In this document: positions 7,921 to 16,992 of the stretch, in pieces
How positions within the stretch are numbered: position 1 is the stretch's first letter
How the letters are laid out: each line of letters starts with the position of its first letter
Source: Streptomyces bambusae
Lineage (GTDB): Bacteria; Actinomycetota; Actinomycetes; Streptomycetales; Streptomycetaceae
Direction: 5' to 3'
NCBI RefSeq assembly: GCF_020532645.1
Contig: NZ_JAJAUZ010000026.1
Location: 1-64,000, forward strand
DNA length: 64,000 nt
Notes under the pieces: model-generated
Told to the model about the DNA's origin: nothing
Databases searched by the model: none
What the model saw: only the letters and a program-made list of their open reading frames with translations
Made by a program: the position numbers and the translations under genes

Positions 7921-8350
7921 CCGGCCACCTGCGTCGGCGTGTTGGCGTGGTGAAGACGTCGACGACACGATCCCGGGACGCACCGAACCCCCCGCTGTCC
8001 CGAGGGCCATGTCCCGAACGGGCCCGGACGCGCTCACGCGTTGCGCTCGCACGCACCCGGCAGGCGGGGGGCGGCAGGGCTGTCCGCCCCGCCGCCCTCG
8101 CCCCTCCCCCGCCGCCGGGGCCCCCGACTCCCCCGGCAAGCGCGTGCCCCACTCCTGCTGCCGCACGCGAGCGCGGAGGACAGGAGCGGTTCACGCCGTC
8201 ATCCTGCACGAGACCGCCCGGTCTCCGCACTGCCGGTGGCCGGCAGTCTTCAAACCGCTCCGATGCCGGTGCCGGCAGTGTCCTTGCCGCATGTCACCCT
8301 GGTCCGGCGTCAAGAACATGTCAGGGGCGCGTCGGGATCGGGGAGAAATC

Positions 8351-9412
8351 ATGGCGGAACACACCGTGGCGGAGGAGTATCTGGCGGGGTACGCCCAGAT
8401 GTTGCTGGATGCCTGCAGCACCGGCCGACGCCTCACCCGGGCCGAGCTGGATGCCCGCCGGACCGAGGGCGAACGGGCGGCCGAGGCAAACCTGGGCCTG
8501 CGCACGCTCGTACGCGCACACCTGGCCGACGCGCGCAGGGTCCAGGAATCCCTGACCGCGCCTCAGGCCGCCGGCCTGCTCACCGTCGTCGAGCACGCCG
8601 TGGACGCCTTCGCCGAGGGCTTCGAACGTGCCCCACAGCTGGCTGTCCGTCAGGAGGAGGCGGCGCGAAGGGAGTTCATTGACGACCTCCTTTACGGGGG
8701 CAGCGATCTCGGCCGCCTCGCCGAGCGCGCCGAGCGTTTCGGGATGCGTCTGTCCGGGGCCCACGCGGTGGCCGTCGCCATCGGGCCCGAGCCGTACGGG
8801 GACGGCTATCCGGTCGCCCGAGGCGTCGAAGCGGCCGTTCACGCCCGCTTCGGGAACCGGCACACCCTGCTGGCCACGAAGGACGGCCGCCTGATCTGCG
8901 TCGCACCGGGGGATCAGCCCGAGGTCCTGGTGTTCTTCGCCAAGCAGGCGTACGCGGCGACCAACGGCGGCAGGGTGGCCGTGGGCCGCGCCCATCCCGG
9001 GCCGGGCGGTGTCGTCCACTCCTACGAAGAGGCCCTCAACGCCCTGGAACTCGCCGACCGGATGGACCTGGAAGGACCCGTGCTGCACGCCGCCGACCTG
9101 CTCGTCTACCCGGTCCTCGCCCGGGACCGCCAGGCAATGGCCGACCTCGTGGAAACCACCCTCGGCCCGCTCCGAGAAGCCCGCGGCGGCGCGCAGCCGC
9201 TCATCGACACGCTGTCCGCCTACTTCGACAGCGGCTGTGTCGCAGTCGAGGCCGCTCGCCGCCTCTCGCTCAGCGTGCGCGCGCTGACCTACCGGCTGGA
9301 ACGCATACGCTCGCTCACCCAGACCGACCCGGGTGACCCCCGGCACCGCTACACCCTCCAGACGGCAGTCATCGGGGCGCGCCTGCTGGGCTGGCCGGAC
9401 GCCTCGTCCTGA
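8351..9412 (+). CDS. PucR/CdaR-family transcriptional regulator
   Basis: The 353-residue protein starts at ATG 8351 with GGGGAGAA just upstream. The N-terminal ~110 residues are helical (EYLAGYAQMLLDACSTGRRL). The middle is a GGDEF-like/CdaR domain (HAVAVAIGPEPYGDGYP, RVAVGRAHPGPGGV). The C-terminus is a typical PucR helix-turn-helix (LIDTLSAYFDSGCVAVEAAR, then LTYRLERIRSLTQTDP). Such proteins act as DNA-binding activators, often of neighbouring metabolic or membrane genes. The only plausible neighbour target is the divergent RCK protein, 430 bases away. Annotation to family level is secure; the effector is unknown. Confidence 0.85.
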   Translation: MAEHTVAEEYLAGYAQMLLDACSTGRRLTRAELDARRTEGERAAEANLGLRTLVRAHLADARRVQESLTAPQAAGLLTVVEHAVDAFAEGFERAPQLAVRQEEAARREFIDDLLYGGSDLGRLAERAERFGMRLSGAHAVAVAIGPEPYGDGYPVARGVEAAVHARFGNRHTLLATKDGRLICVAPGDQPEVLVFFAKQAYAATNGGRVAVGRAHPGPGGVVHSYEEALNALELADRMDLEGPVLHAADLLVYPVLARDRQAMADLVETTLGPLREARGGAQPLIDTLSAYFDSGCVAVEAARRLSLSVRALTYRLERIRSLTQTDPGDPRHRYTLQTAVIGARLLGWPDASS

Positions 9413-9423
9413 CCCGGCGGCAT

Positions 9424-9460
9424 CACCTCTGAGGTCGCCCGGGAGCCGACGTCAGAGGTG
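9424..9460. terminator. hairpin after PucR-type gene
   Basis: CACCTCTGA (9424-9432) pairs with TCAGAGGTG (9452-9460) across a GC-rich 19-nt loop, 12 bases after the stop codon. It has no T-tract, which is common for terminators in this GC range. Confidence 0.45.
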
Positions 9461-9501
9461 AGCCGGCCCCGAAGGGCTCCCGCCGGCAACCTCGCGGCAC
9501 A

Positions 9502-9613
9502 GGAAGTGGGGCTGCCGGCATACAGCCCCACCTCGGCTGCGGCAACACGGCCAAGGGGTGGGACCGCGCCTGCTGCAACCCCTCAAGAAAGTCCTGAGAA
9601 CCGGCGTCTGCCC
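9502..9613. repeat. structured repeat, copy 1 (candidate ncRNA)
   Basis: About 110 nt that closely match 60126-60243. Visible pairing: GTGGGGCTG (9506-9514) with CAGCCCCAC (9523-9531); CTCGGC with GCCAAG around 9532-9555, one mismatch; GGGGT (9555-9559) with ACCCC (9578-9582). The shared blocks are ACGGCCAAGG, TGCTGCAACCCCTC, GAAAGTCCT and GTCTGCCC. On the minus strand the strongest hairpin would be at the 3' end, like a terminator. The rest of 9461-9897 contains no supportable gene. Confidence 0.65.
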
Positions 9614-9897
9614 GATATCCACCGGAAACACTCCCTCTCGTCCCGCTCCCTACGGCCGGGGACGGCGGCCGGCACCGCCACGAAAAGACCAGTGCTTGAG
9701 GATCCGGGGTCCGTGTCGGGCGGGCGACAGCCCACCACCCGCCCACCCCTCGTCTGCCACCGGTCCGCAGGTCAGGTGCCACCGTCGGCCACCGCCCGAG
9801 CCAGTACATCGTTCGGCTCCGTCTGGCGTTGTCCGCCGCAGACGGCCCAGCGCTGAATCAGGAGGTGTGAAACACGCCCGCCCCGGCCGCCGCGTTC

Positions 9898-10230
9898 CTA
9901 CTCGGGGTGGTGCGGTTTCACACGGTGGGCGGGCCGAAGCACCCCATCCACGAGGTCCTGCGGCGGGCCGCGGCGTATCTGTCGCAGGACCTCGTTCTCC
10001 TGCTCCAGCAGCTTGATCCGCCGACGAGCCTCCCGCAGCTCCGCGTTCTCCTGACTGCTCACTCCGGGCTTGGCCCCGTCGTCGATGTCCGCCCGGCGCA
10101 TCCACTTCCACAGCGTCATGGGATGGACCCCGAAGTCGGTGGCGACCTGCTCGACCGTCACGCCCGGGCCGCAGTTCCCCGCGACGCGCACGACGTCCTG
10201 GCGGAACTCTTCCGGACAAGGCTTGGGCAC
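9898..10230 (-). pseudogene. IS3-family OrfA remnant with micro-inversion
   Basis: The N-terminus has the HTH of IS3 OrfA proteins (CPEEFRQDVVRVA, VTVEQVATDFGVHPMTLWKW) and the leucine-zipper part RRIKLLEQENEVLR. The family continues as RRAAAYLSQ, but here QIRRGPPQ follows. The 20 bases between two 11-bp inverted repeats, GAGGTCCTGCG and CGCAGGACCTC, are inverted. Flipping them restores EVLRRAAAYLSQDL in frame. After that the sequence leaves the family and no adjoining OrfB exists. A dead transposon fragment. Confidence 0.75.
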
Positions 10231-10353
10231 AGCAACATTCTTCCCACCTGCCTACAGCGCAAGCCAGTTCAGATGTCACCCGATCGTGCGGCAGACCCAC
10301 CAGACCCACCAGACCCACCCTACGAATGGCTGGGGTCTCCCATGAAGAACATA

Positions 10354-10562
10354 GAGCGGACCGGCCCCGTCATCGGCGCCCTGGCCGCCGCCGAAGGAAC
10401 GCGCGGCGGCCTTGACCGGGCGGTCATGCACGCCGGCCACGGGGGCCCAGTACACCAGCCGGGCATGCGCCGACGCCTGCCGCAGGGCCGGCGTCCGCCA
10501 GTCCATGAGCGCGATCGGCTTCAGCGCGGACAGCGCGCTCGCCGAGTCCTTCAAGGCGACGG
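10354..10562 (+). pseudogene. IS3-family OrfB core fragment, frameshifted
   Basis: Two frames together give the DDE-domain stretch of IS3 OrfB: ALAAAEGTRGGLDRAVMHAG, then after a shift AQYTSRACADACRRAGVRQS and SADSALAESFKA. The shift falls in a run of five G at about 10440, consistent with a one-base insertion. The usual HSDHG motif reads HAGHG, so the catalytic Asp is also lost. It is cut at both ends and joined to an unrelated oxidoreductase fragment. Confidence 0.7.
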
Positions 10563-10574
10563 TCGTGACCGCGC

Positions 10575-10835
10575 CTGAGTCGCGGCCGTTCGCCCGGCTG
10601 GCGGCCTGGGCGGCAGCCGTGCCCGTGGGGGGCGCGGTCCACACCTGCGAGCTGGTCGACGTCGCCCCGCTCGCCGGGCGGCGGGTGCTCGTCGTCGGCG
10701 GTCGGCAGAGCGCGTTCGAGTCCGCCGCGCACCTGGCCGACCACGGGGCGGCTCGCGTCCACGTCGTCTACCGGCACAACCCTCCGCAGTTCGCGGCGGT
10801 CAGTTGGTCGTTCTTCGAGCGACCGCCGACACTGA
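10575..10835 (+). pseudogene. flavin monooxygenase fragment
   Basis: About 85 codons in frame with the preceding IS3 fragment match the middle of NAD(P)-binding flavoprotein monooxygenases. HTCELVDVAPLAGRRVLVVG continues into the Rossmann-type GGRQSAFESAAHLADHGA and VHVVYRH. Neither the N-terminal FAD site nor the C-terminal part is present. The fragment ends at the tail of the convergent secreted protein gene. Confidence 0.65.
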
Positions 10836-10843
10836 CGGAACGG

Positions 10844-12352
10844 TCAGTTGACTTTGCTGCCGACGACATTGGTGGAACCGGGGCTCAACACGTTGTTGTT
10901 GATGGGGATGTTGTTGAACATCGTGAGCACACCACTGAGGTTGATGGGCAGGATGGATCCGCCCCCACCACCACCCGCATTGTTGATGGTGACGCTGAAG
11001 GCCTTGCTCACGGTCTGCGCCGGGTTGGCGCTGTCCGTCGCGGTCACCGTGAAGGCGTACGTCCCGGCCGTGGTGGGGGTACCGGAGAGCAGTCCGTCGG
11101 AGGAGAGGGTCAGACCCGGCGGCAGCGTCCCGCTGACCGAGTACGTGACGGGCGGAGTACCCCCCGTCGCGGGGCCCGTCACGACGGGGACGCTGTACGC
11201 GTTCCCTGCCGTGCCAGAGGGCAGCGGGGTGTCGGCCCAGGGCACGGTGAGCGGCGCAGCGGGGATCGTGTAGCGGAGCCGGATGGTGGGGGCGTCGGTC
11301 GTACTGATGGCGGTGGCTCCCGCCGGATTCCGGATGTAGGAGGAGCCGGCACCGCCGCCGCTGGCCGATACCCCTGGCATCGGGTTGGTGGACGCGCCGG
11401 ATCCGCCTCCGAAGTAGCCCCCGCCACCGGCTCCGCCCGCACCGGCTGCGGCACCCTGACCTGCCTGACCATCTGAGCCATTGGGTTCGCCCCCACCGCC
11501 GGAGGAGCTGCCTCCCCCACCGCCACCACCGTTTCCAGGGGGAGGCACAGGAAGGTCCTCTCCACTGCCACCGCCACCGCCTGCCGTAAAGGGACTCGCA
11601 GTTCCTCCGATACCGCCGGGATTCGTGGCAGGAGACGGGCTCGTTCCCCGGCCGCCGTTGCCTCCGGGCGCACCGAATCCGCCGCCGGCACCACCCACGT
11701 TCAGCGGGAACGGGCCAGCGCCGCCCGGGCCGTTCCCACTGCCGCCGCCAAAGGGACCGACCCCTGCTCCCCCACCACCCGAGGCAGCGAGGAGATAGGT
11801 GTTCAGTCCCTGGCTGCAAACGCCGTCGCAGATCGTCGTGGCGCCACCGCCTGCACCCCCGAAGCTTGCGTTCCCACCGCCGTTGAACCCGCCCTGGGCC
11901 GGAGCCCCTTGATAGGACTCACCCGGCGCCCCGACCCTGAGCGTGTAAGTGTTCCCCGGTGTGACGCTCAGCGTGCCGGTAACCCTGCCGGCAGCCCCAC
12001 CGGCTGCGACCGGTGCCCCAGCACCGTCTCCGCCTCGTCCGCCGATGGCCTCCTCGATGACGAGGGACATGACGCGGTCAGGGATCGTGAGCGTGAACTC
12101 GCCGCCGCCGTTCGGCCCCGGCGAGGCGACGCCGGTGTAGGTGCACAGGACAGTGGTGGACCCGTCAGGCGAGGGGGCGACTTGCATCGATGCCTGACCC
12201 CTGCTCGTGCTGGTGGCGCACACAGGCGTGTCGTCAGCCTGTGCCGGAGCGGAGACGAAGACGGGACTCGCGACCGCAGTGAGAACTGCCAGGTAGGTCA
12301 CCAGGGGCCGGCGGGAACGAGCACCGGGCAGGGCGGTGGACCGACGGGCCAT
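10844..12352 (-). CDS. secreted Gly-rich protein with Ig-like domain
   Basis: A roughly 502-residue exported protein. A basic start and hydrophobic core (residues ~18-38) end at SAPAQADD, a good Sec signal peptide. A beta-rich segment (~40-140) follows, then about 200 residues dominated by Gly-Gly-Gly runs broken by small turns. A He_PIG-type Ig domain comes next (SVSGTLPPGLTLSSDGLLSG then TPTTAGTYAFTVTATDSA). The last 40 residues are Asn-rich and nonpolar (LTMFNNIPINNNVLSPGS). The Gly-rich part resembles glycine-rich domains with polyglycine helices. A surface structural or adhesive role is likely but unproven. ATG 12352 is preferred over 12364. Confidence 0.75.
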   Translation of the reverse strand: MARRSTALPGARSRRPLVTYLAVLTAVASPVFVSAPAQADDTPVCATSTSRGQASMQVAPSPDGSTTVLCTYTGVASPGPNGGGEFTLTIPDRVMSLVIEEAIGGRGGDGAGAPVAAGGAAGRVTGTLSVTPGNTYTLRVGAPGESYQGAPAQGGFNGGGNASFGGAGGGATTICDGVCSQGLNTYLLAASGGGGAGVGPFGGGSGNGPGGAGPFPLNVGGAGGGFGAPGGNGGRGTSPSPATNPGGIGGTASPFTAGGGGGSGEDLPVPPPGNGGGGGGGSSSGGGGEPNGSDGQAGQGAAAGAGGAGGGGYFGGGSGASTNPMPGVSASGGGAGSSYIRNPAGATAISTTDAPTIRLRYTIPAAPLTVPWADTPLPSGTAGNAYSVPVVTGPATGGTPPVTYSVSGTLPPGLTLSSDGLLSGTPTTAGTYAFTVTATDSANPAQTVSKAFSVTINNAGGGGGGSILPINLSGVLTMFNNIPINNNVLSPGSTNVVGSKVN

Positions 12353-12605
12353 CACAACCTCCATGGAAGGGCTTTACTTGGGCACACCGACGAAACGGGA
12401 CGGACGGCCCCGCGGATGGCCGACGCAACGCAGGCCAGTCTCGTGGCATGCGCACCCCGCCTCTGCTGACGCGCGGCGGTCGGGCGCTGTGCCAGCCGAT
12501 CGGAGCAGCGGGCGCGTCGGGAGCCGGCGAGAACCTCAGGCGTCATCCACTACGCGTGCGACTCGTCGCGCCGGGCGGACGAGGGTGGTCAACCCCAGCG
12601 ACGGC

Positions 12606-12720
12606 ACCACCACCGGCTTCGCCGCCCTGTCGAAGAGAGGGCTGGTGGAGCGAGCGTTCGCATGGCTGATGCGCTCACGTCGTCCGGCGCGCAACAACGA
12701 AGCCCTCGCCGTCACCCTGC
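12606..12720 (+). pseudogene. IS5-type transposase C-terminal fragment
   Basis: The translation TTTGFAALSKRGLVERAFAW and LMRSRRPARNNEAL matches the C-terminal VVERTFAWLxxxRRLxRDYE region that carries the last catalytic Glu of IS5/ISL-type transposases. Everything before and after is missing. It is joined directly to a serine recombinase fragment. Confidence 0.6.
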
Positions 12721-12721
12721 G

Positions 12722-12830
12722 ACGCTGCGACGCTGCGACGCGAAGGAGTCGGTCACCGCCATCGCCAGACACCTCGGCATCGGCCGGTCCACCCTGTACC
12801 GCACCGTCGCCTCGTACGATGAAAGGTCAC
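12722..12830 (+). pseudogene. serine recombinase C-terminal HTH fragment
   Basis: About 33 codons, including ESVTAIARHLGIGRSTLYRT, match the helix-turn-helix tail of resolvase/invertase-type serine recombinases. The catalytic domain is gone. It abuts the IS5 fragment, showing stacked insertions or deletions here. Confidence 0.65.
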
Positions 12831-12985
12831 GTCCGCTGGAGTGGTGTATCGACGGCCACTCGGTGATCTCGTCTTTGAGGTTGTGCGGTGAGTTCGGTCG
12901 CGGCCCGTGCCACCCGCACCGTATCCGCCGGGATCTCCCCAGACGCCTTCGGCTGCATCGACATCCGCACCCGCCCCAAACGGCA

Positions 12986-13028
12986 ACGTCGGCCTTCAAG
13001 ACCACAACCGGGTCTTGAAGGCCGACGT
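12986..13028. terminator. 18-bp perfect hairpin
   Basis: Arms 12986-13003 and 13011-13028 pair perfectly around a 7-nt loop. It lies 77 bases beyond the stop of the minus-strand amidase gene, so a terminator for that gene is the simplest reading. Perfect length also fits a mobile-element end. Confidence 0.5.
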
Positions 13029-13104
13029 CACACACGGGCCCGAATCGACAAACAGCATCCCGTTGTACGGCGGCCGGGCCTCTGGAACTGCGGTTTGAGG
13101 GGTG

Positions 13105-14277
13105 TCAGGTCCGCCACGGCCAGTAGCTGGCCGTGGTGTATCGGTCGAGGATGTCCTGCAGGGGCCGGCGGTAGGTGTCCCTGGTGTGGTAGGTGAAGTA
13201 CGGCTGGCCGCCGCTGTCCTTGTACGTCACCATCATGGTGTGGTCCTTGTCGGTGCCGCCCTCGAAGTCCATCTGCATCACGTCGCCGACACCCTGGTAC
13301 CAGACGTTGGACAGGCCGTAGACCCGGCCGGAGTACGTGGCGAAGTCGGCCCACCGGTTGACGTTGATCCACGAGGGGGTCTGCCCGGACTGGACGTACC
13401 ACCATGTGCCGGTGTGTGCGTAGGGCCAGCCGGCGTCCTTCCAGCCGCCTGCCCTGAGTGCCTGGCTCACGAAGTTGGTGCAGTCGCCCCCGCGGTCGCT
13501 GAACGTGCGGTAGTAGGAGTTGTAGTTGAACACGTAGCGGTCGGCGTACGCGGCCATGGCACCGTAGTTGTAGCCTGCGGCCAGCCCGGCAGCCTTGCCC
13601 ACGGGACGGCTCGGCCGTCCCGTCGCGGCACCGCGGAGCGCCGACCCGGCGGGGCCCGAAGCCTCCGGCTGTACAGGCGCGGGCTCGTTCATGGGCTCCA
13701 GGCCGGGCGCGGGAGCCAGGTGCTGGCCTGCCAGCTTCCACGCGGTGCCCTCGCGTTTGAAGGTGAACACACGGTCGGCCTGGTAGGAGGTGTGGTCGGG
13801 TTCGTCACCGTGGACCTTCTTGATGGCGAAGCTCGTCGCTTCGACCACCCTGAGCGTGGCGGTGTCGCCGTCGACCTGCAGAGCCTTCGTCCGTACGACC
13901 GTGGACGACCGGGTGTACGAAAGACCCTTGCCGATGAGCCGGTCCCGCTTGGCGCGCAATGCGAGCTGCGCAGTGCTCGCCTGCCGGGCGGCCGCACTGT
14001 CCATGCCAAGCGTGGCCCTGCCGGAGACGGATGGCTGTGGGAGGGGAGCACCTGCCACCAGTGCCGTGTTCCTCGCAGAGAGGTAGCTCTGGGCGGCGGA
14101 GGCGAAGGCAACCGGATCCGCCGCGACGGAAGTGGGCAGAGCCGAGGCCGGGACCGACAGCGAAACCCCTGCCAGCGCCACGGCCAACGCCGCGGCCACA
14201 ACGCCGCCCCGAGCCGAGCGCGGCAGGAACTTCCCCCTCCTGGCGGCAGGCCCCGGATGCACAGGTAATTCGTTCAC
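13105..14277 (-). CDS. secreted amidase-domain protein
   Basis: A 390-residue exported protein. I start it at GTG 14277, which has GGAGG upstream. An Arg-containing N-terminus and a hydrophobic stretch (residues ~24-45) ending in ASA form a signal peptide. The middle ~150 residues are a helical/beta region with no motif. The C-terminal ~155 residues match Amidase_6-type putative amidase domains: YNYGAMAAYADRYVFNYNSY, then GGDCTNFVSQALRAGGWKDA with the presumed catalytic Cys, and later KDHTMMVTYKDSGG with the likely catalytic His. Such domains have a papain-like fold and probably cut peptides or amides outside the cell. Confidence 0.8.
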   Translation of the reverse strand: MNELPVHPGPAARRGKFLPRSARGGVVAAALAVALAGVSLSVPASALPTSVAADPVAFASAAQSYLSARNTALVAGAPLPQPSVSGRATLGMDSAAARQASTAQLALRAKRDRLIGKGLSYTRSSTVVRTKALQVDGDTATLRVVEATSFAIKKVHGDEPDHTSYQADRVFTFKREGTAWKLAGQHLAPAPGLEPMNEPAPVQPEASGPAGSALRGAATGRPSRPVGKAAGLAAGYNYGAMAAYADRYVFNYNSYYRTFSDRGGDCTNFVSQALRAGGWKDAGWPYAHTGTWWYVQSGQTPSWINVNRWADFATYSGRVYGLSNVWYQGVGDVMQMDFEGGTDKDHTMMVTYKDSGGQPYFTYHTRDTYRRPLQDILDRYTTASYWPWRT

Positions 14278-14421
14278 AAGTCCTCCCTGGCTGAGTGGAT
14301 GGGCTCCAACCTTCAGCCACCCGAGAGTTGTTGCGCTGCCCCCGGCGAACCGTGAAACAACCCGCACCGCACCCGGAAACCGGCGCCCACCGCCGCTGCC
14401 GCCCCATCGCGGAGCACCGCG

Positions 14422-14456
14422 CACCGAGCACCGAGCACCGAGCACCGAGCACCGAG
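14422..14456. repeat. five tandem copies of a 7-bp unit
   Basis: Five perfect copies of CACCGAG lie in the non-coding stretch upstream of the amidase gene. The 7-bp unit makes it prone to slippage. The rest of 14278-14479 shows no gene. Confidence 0.8.
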
Positions 14457-14479
14457 CTGAACCTCGCCGTCCCTCCGCC

Positions 14480-14671
14480 TCACGACCAGGACGCCTTGTT
14501 CAGGGCGCGTTCGGAGGCTGCGAGGTGGACGGCCGAGGCGAGCCAGGCACCGGCGCAGCCGTCGCAGGCGGTGTCCGTCGGGCACCCGAAGGCGTTGCGG
14601 GCACGACGGTCCGCCTCGACCGCCGAGGTGTCCGCCAACTCGGCGGCCGTACCGAACCCGGCGCGGCGCAC
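14480..14671 (-). CDS. possible small Cys-containing protein
   Basis: A 63-codon frame that could encode a small protein with three cysteines (CPTDTACDGCAGAW). An overlapping upstream frame (start near 14781, beginning MPAWGVEDEEPF) has similar codon use, so this may be the end of one frameshifted ~100-residue gene. No family recognised and no clear ribosome site. Confidence 0.25.
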   Translation of the reverse strand: MRRAGFGTAAELADTSAVEADRRARNAFGCPTDTACDGCAGAWLASAVHLAASERALNKASWS

Positions 14672-14799
14672 GGCTCAGCGGGGCCGGACATGAAGAAGGC
14701 GGCCTCGGATGCCCGCCGGTCTGAGGCGTCGAAACTCGCCAAGGCGAATGGCTCCTCGTCCTCGACGCCCCACGCCGGCACCCCCTTACCGGTGGCGAC

Positions 14800-15969
14800 C
14801 TAGGAGCGCGTGGCCGCTCCGCACGCGTCGACGGCGGGGTCGCCACCGACGATCGGTGTGCTGCGGTCGTACGGGTCCGTCTCCGGGCCGGCGTGCTCCG
14901 TTCGGCGATCCGCGCCGAAGGGCGGGGTCAGGTACCCGGTCGGGGCGCCGCAGCCGCCGTTGGTCATGTTGTACTTGTACGAGAGGACCGAGAACGTGCC
15001 GGGCTCGGTGCGCACCTTGTCAGGGTTGTCCCAGCTCAGGACGAGCTCGCGCCGGACGATCGTACGCACGATGTCGTCGCCGTCGCCGCCGCCCGCTCCG
15101 TCCGCGCGGGTGACCGGGTAGACGAAGGTGACGTCGGCGGTCACCTGGACCGCCCCGAGTTCGCCCTCCTGGTAGCTGAGCCGGCCCCGTGCCTTCACCA
15201 CGTCGCCCACCGGCTGAGCCTGGGAGGGCCGGAACCGGCTGAAGAGGAGGAGCGGGTCGTCCTTCTCGCCCGGGGTGCGGAGGGCGGTCTCCAGGAGCTG
15301 CTGGACGTCCTTCTGGTGGGGGTTGATCAGCGCGATCGCCTTCTCGGGGCGCTCGCCCCGCAGAACCCCGCGGTCCAGGTTGGCAGCGACGAGGAAGTCC
15401 CGGGTCCGGGCAAGGGCCTGCGCGACCTCCGTGGCACTCATCCACCCGACCGCCTTGGCCTCCGGCACGGTGATCCCGGCCGCTCCGCTCGCCCAGTCCG
15501 CTGCCGGCGAGCCGCGGAACGGCTCCTCCCGAGTGGGGCGCTGGGCCGCCTGTGCCGGAGGGGCCTGCGTCGGACGGGCCGACTCTCCCGCCAGCGGCGC
15601 CGGGCCGCTCCCCCCACCGGTGAACGGATCCACCACCCGCTCCGGTGCGAGGGCGACCACCGTCAGCAGCCCCATCGAGGCCAGGAAGCCGACCACGTAC
15701 CAGCCCCTGCGCCGCTTGGGGCGCACGGGCGTGTAGCCGCGCCAGGCCGTCGGGCCGGTGGCGGGTTCCTCGCGCAGCCTTTTCGCCACTTGGCGGGCCC
15801 GCGCCGACGGTTCTTTGGGAGCGTCGGCGGCCCCTGCCACCGACTCGCGCAGAAACCGCTCCCACTCCTCATCGGACCTGGAGGAGCCTTCCGGCTCCGT
15901 GCCCGCACCCATCCCCGTACCCCCGTACTCAGCAGACCGCGGTCCATTCCCTGAACCGGGTTCGATCAT
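14800..15969 (-). CDS. single-pass membrane protein, unknown
   Basis: A 389-residue protein of a type often seen in Streptomyces. The acidic cytoplasmic N-terminus (residues 1-85) includes DEEWERFLRESVAGAA. One transmembrane helix (WYVVGFLASMGLLTVVAL, ~90-107) follows, then a large extracellular part with a Pro/Ala-rich linker (~125-150) and a folded domain of about 220 residues. That domain contains AVGWMSATEVAQALARTRDF and SYKYNMTNGGCG. Two Cys near the C-terminus could form a disulfide. No catalytic motif is visible. It stands alone between the amidase gene and the HNH-like gene. Confidence 0.7.
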   Translation of the reverse strand: MIEPGSGNGPRSAEYGGTGMGAGTEPEGSSRSDEEWERFLRESVAGAADAPKEPSARARQVAKRLREEPATGPTAWRGYTPVRPKRRRGWYVVGFLASMGLLTVVALAPERVVDPFTGGGSGPAPLAGESARPTQAPPAQAAQRPTREEPFRGSPAADWASGAAGITVPEAKAVGWMSATEVAQALARTRDFLVAANLDRGVLRGERPEKAIALINPHQKDVQQLLETALRTPGEKDDPLLLFSRFRPSQAQPVGDVVKARGRLSYQEGELGAVQVTADVTFVYPVTRADGAGGGDGDDIVRTIVRRELVLSWDNPDKVRTEPGTFSVLSYKYNMTNGGCGAPTGYLTPPFGADRRTEHAGPETDPYDRSTPIVGGDPAVDACGAATRS

Positions 15970-16083
15970 GACACGAGGGGGCTGACCTCGATTCTTTGAC
16001 CTCGGGTGAGTGTTCGGGGGACCCCGGAGTCCCGGCCGAGCCGTAGAGCGGTCGTGCCGGCCGGCCCGCCGCCGGTCCTCCGG

Positions 16084-16524
16084 TCAGCGGCGGCCGGTCG
16101 ACAGGACGACGAGGAACTGGCCGCCGCCGGCCTGGACGTCCGCGGTCACCGGGAGTCCCGGCACCAGTCGGGAGAAGCGGTCCACCAGCCAGTCCGCCGT
16201 TTCCCGGGCGTCCTGCTCGGTCGGGCACCGGCCCACCGTCTCGCGACCGCCCTTGCGCTCCAGCCTTTCGGCCACGGTGATCAGCGGTGCGGGCTCGACC
16301 ACGTACAGCCGCTCCGGCCAGGCGATGACCACCTTGACCGCGCCCTTGCGGGTATTGCACCCGCGGTGTGCGAGCCGCTCGGCAACCTTGGCCTTCCGGT
16401 CGGCAGTCCTGCTGTCGACACTGGGGCCCCGCGGGTCGTTCACCGACTCGTGGGGATCGACCGGCTCGTCGCACACCCAACACCGCCAGCCGTCGCGCTC
16501 GGCCACATCATCAAGAAGACTCAT
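16084..16524 (-). CDS. HNH-endonuclease-like protein
   Basis: A 146-residue protein whose first 60 residues resemble a zinc-binding HNH domain. CWVCDEPVD supplies the first CxxC pair, and LAHRGCNTRKG resembles the HxxCNxxKG signature with the catalytic-site His. The C-terminal half (TEQDARETADWLVDRFSRLV) is of unknown type. HNH proteins of this size are DNA nicking or cutting enzymes, sometimes in defence or mobile elements. No partner gene is evident. Confidence 0.65.
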   Translation of the reverse strand: MSLLDDVAERDGWRCWVCDEPVDPHESVNDPRGPSVDSRTADRKAKVAERLAHRGCNTRKGAVKVVIAWPERLYVVEPAPLITVAERLERKGGRETVGRCPTEQDARETADWLVDRFSRLVPGLPVTADVQAGGGQFLVVLSTGRR

Positions 16525-16761
16525 CCGAGCAAACTACCTCCCCGGGCGCCACCCTCCGCACCGGGGCCCAGGTCCGGCAAGAGCCGAAAGAGACGGCCCA
16601 AGCGCACGCCGCCCGGGCCCGAATGGTCCGGGCCCGTGCCGCAGGACCGTAGGCGGCGACGGCGGAGAGCTGCACGAAGGCCCGTTCGTACACCTCGATC
16701 TCCCCGGGAGGGGTGACGGTCCCCCGGACAGACAGCAGCTCGATACCGACTGGGCGCCGTC

Positions 16762-16992
16762 GTGCCGGTACTGGGCGAGAACGCCGCCGTCCTCGCCAGC
16801 TCCGGGGTGCAGGTCACCGCCGTGGACTTCTCCCCGATCCAGGTCGAACGCGCCCGCCTCTTCTGGGCCGACCTGCCGGGCCCGGACTTCGTCCACGCCG
16901 AGGCCTGCACCTTCGTCGACCAGGACCTGCGGCTGCGGGACGCCGTCTACTCCACGTGGGGCGCGGTCTGATTCACCGAACCCGACGAACTA
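16762..16992 (+). pseudogene. SAM-dependent methyltransferase fragment
   Basis: ENAAVLASSGVQVTAVDFSP, then QVERARLFWADLPG and FVHAEAC match the SAM-binding core of class I methyltransferases after the usual GCGTGxN glycine loop. That loop is missing. The frame reads WGAV, then TGA, then FTEPDEL. Family members read WGAVWF here, so TGA replaces the TGG Trp codon. The homology then runs into an IS256 remnant. Beheaded, interrupted and tail-less, it is clearly dead. Confidence 0.7.

Noticed and set aside
9458..10016. Overlapping open frames around the structured repeat
   Set aside because: Pro/Arg/Ser-rich translations, no ribosome site, and overlap with stems conserved at nucleotide level; the signal is RNA-like, not protein-like.
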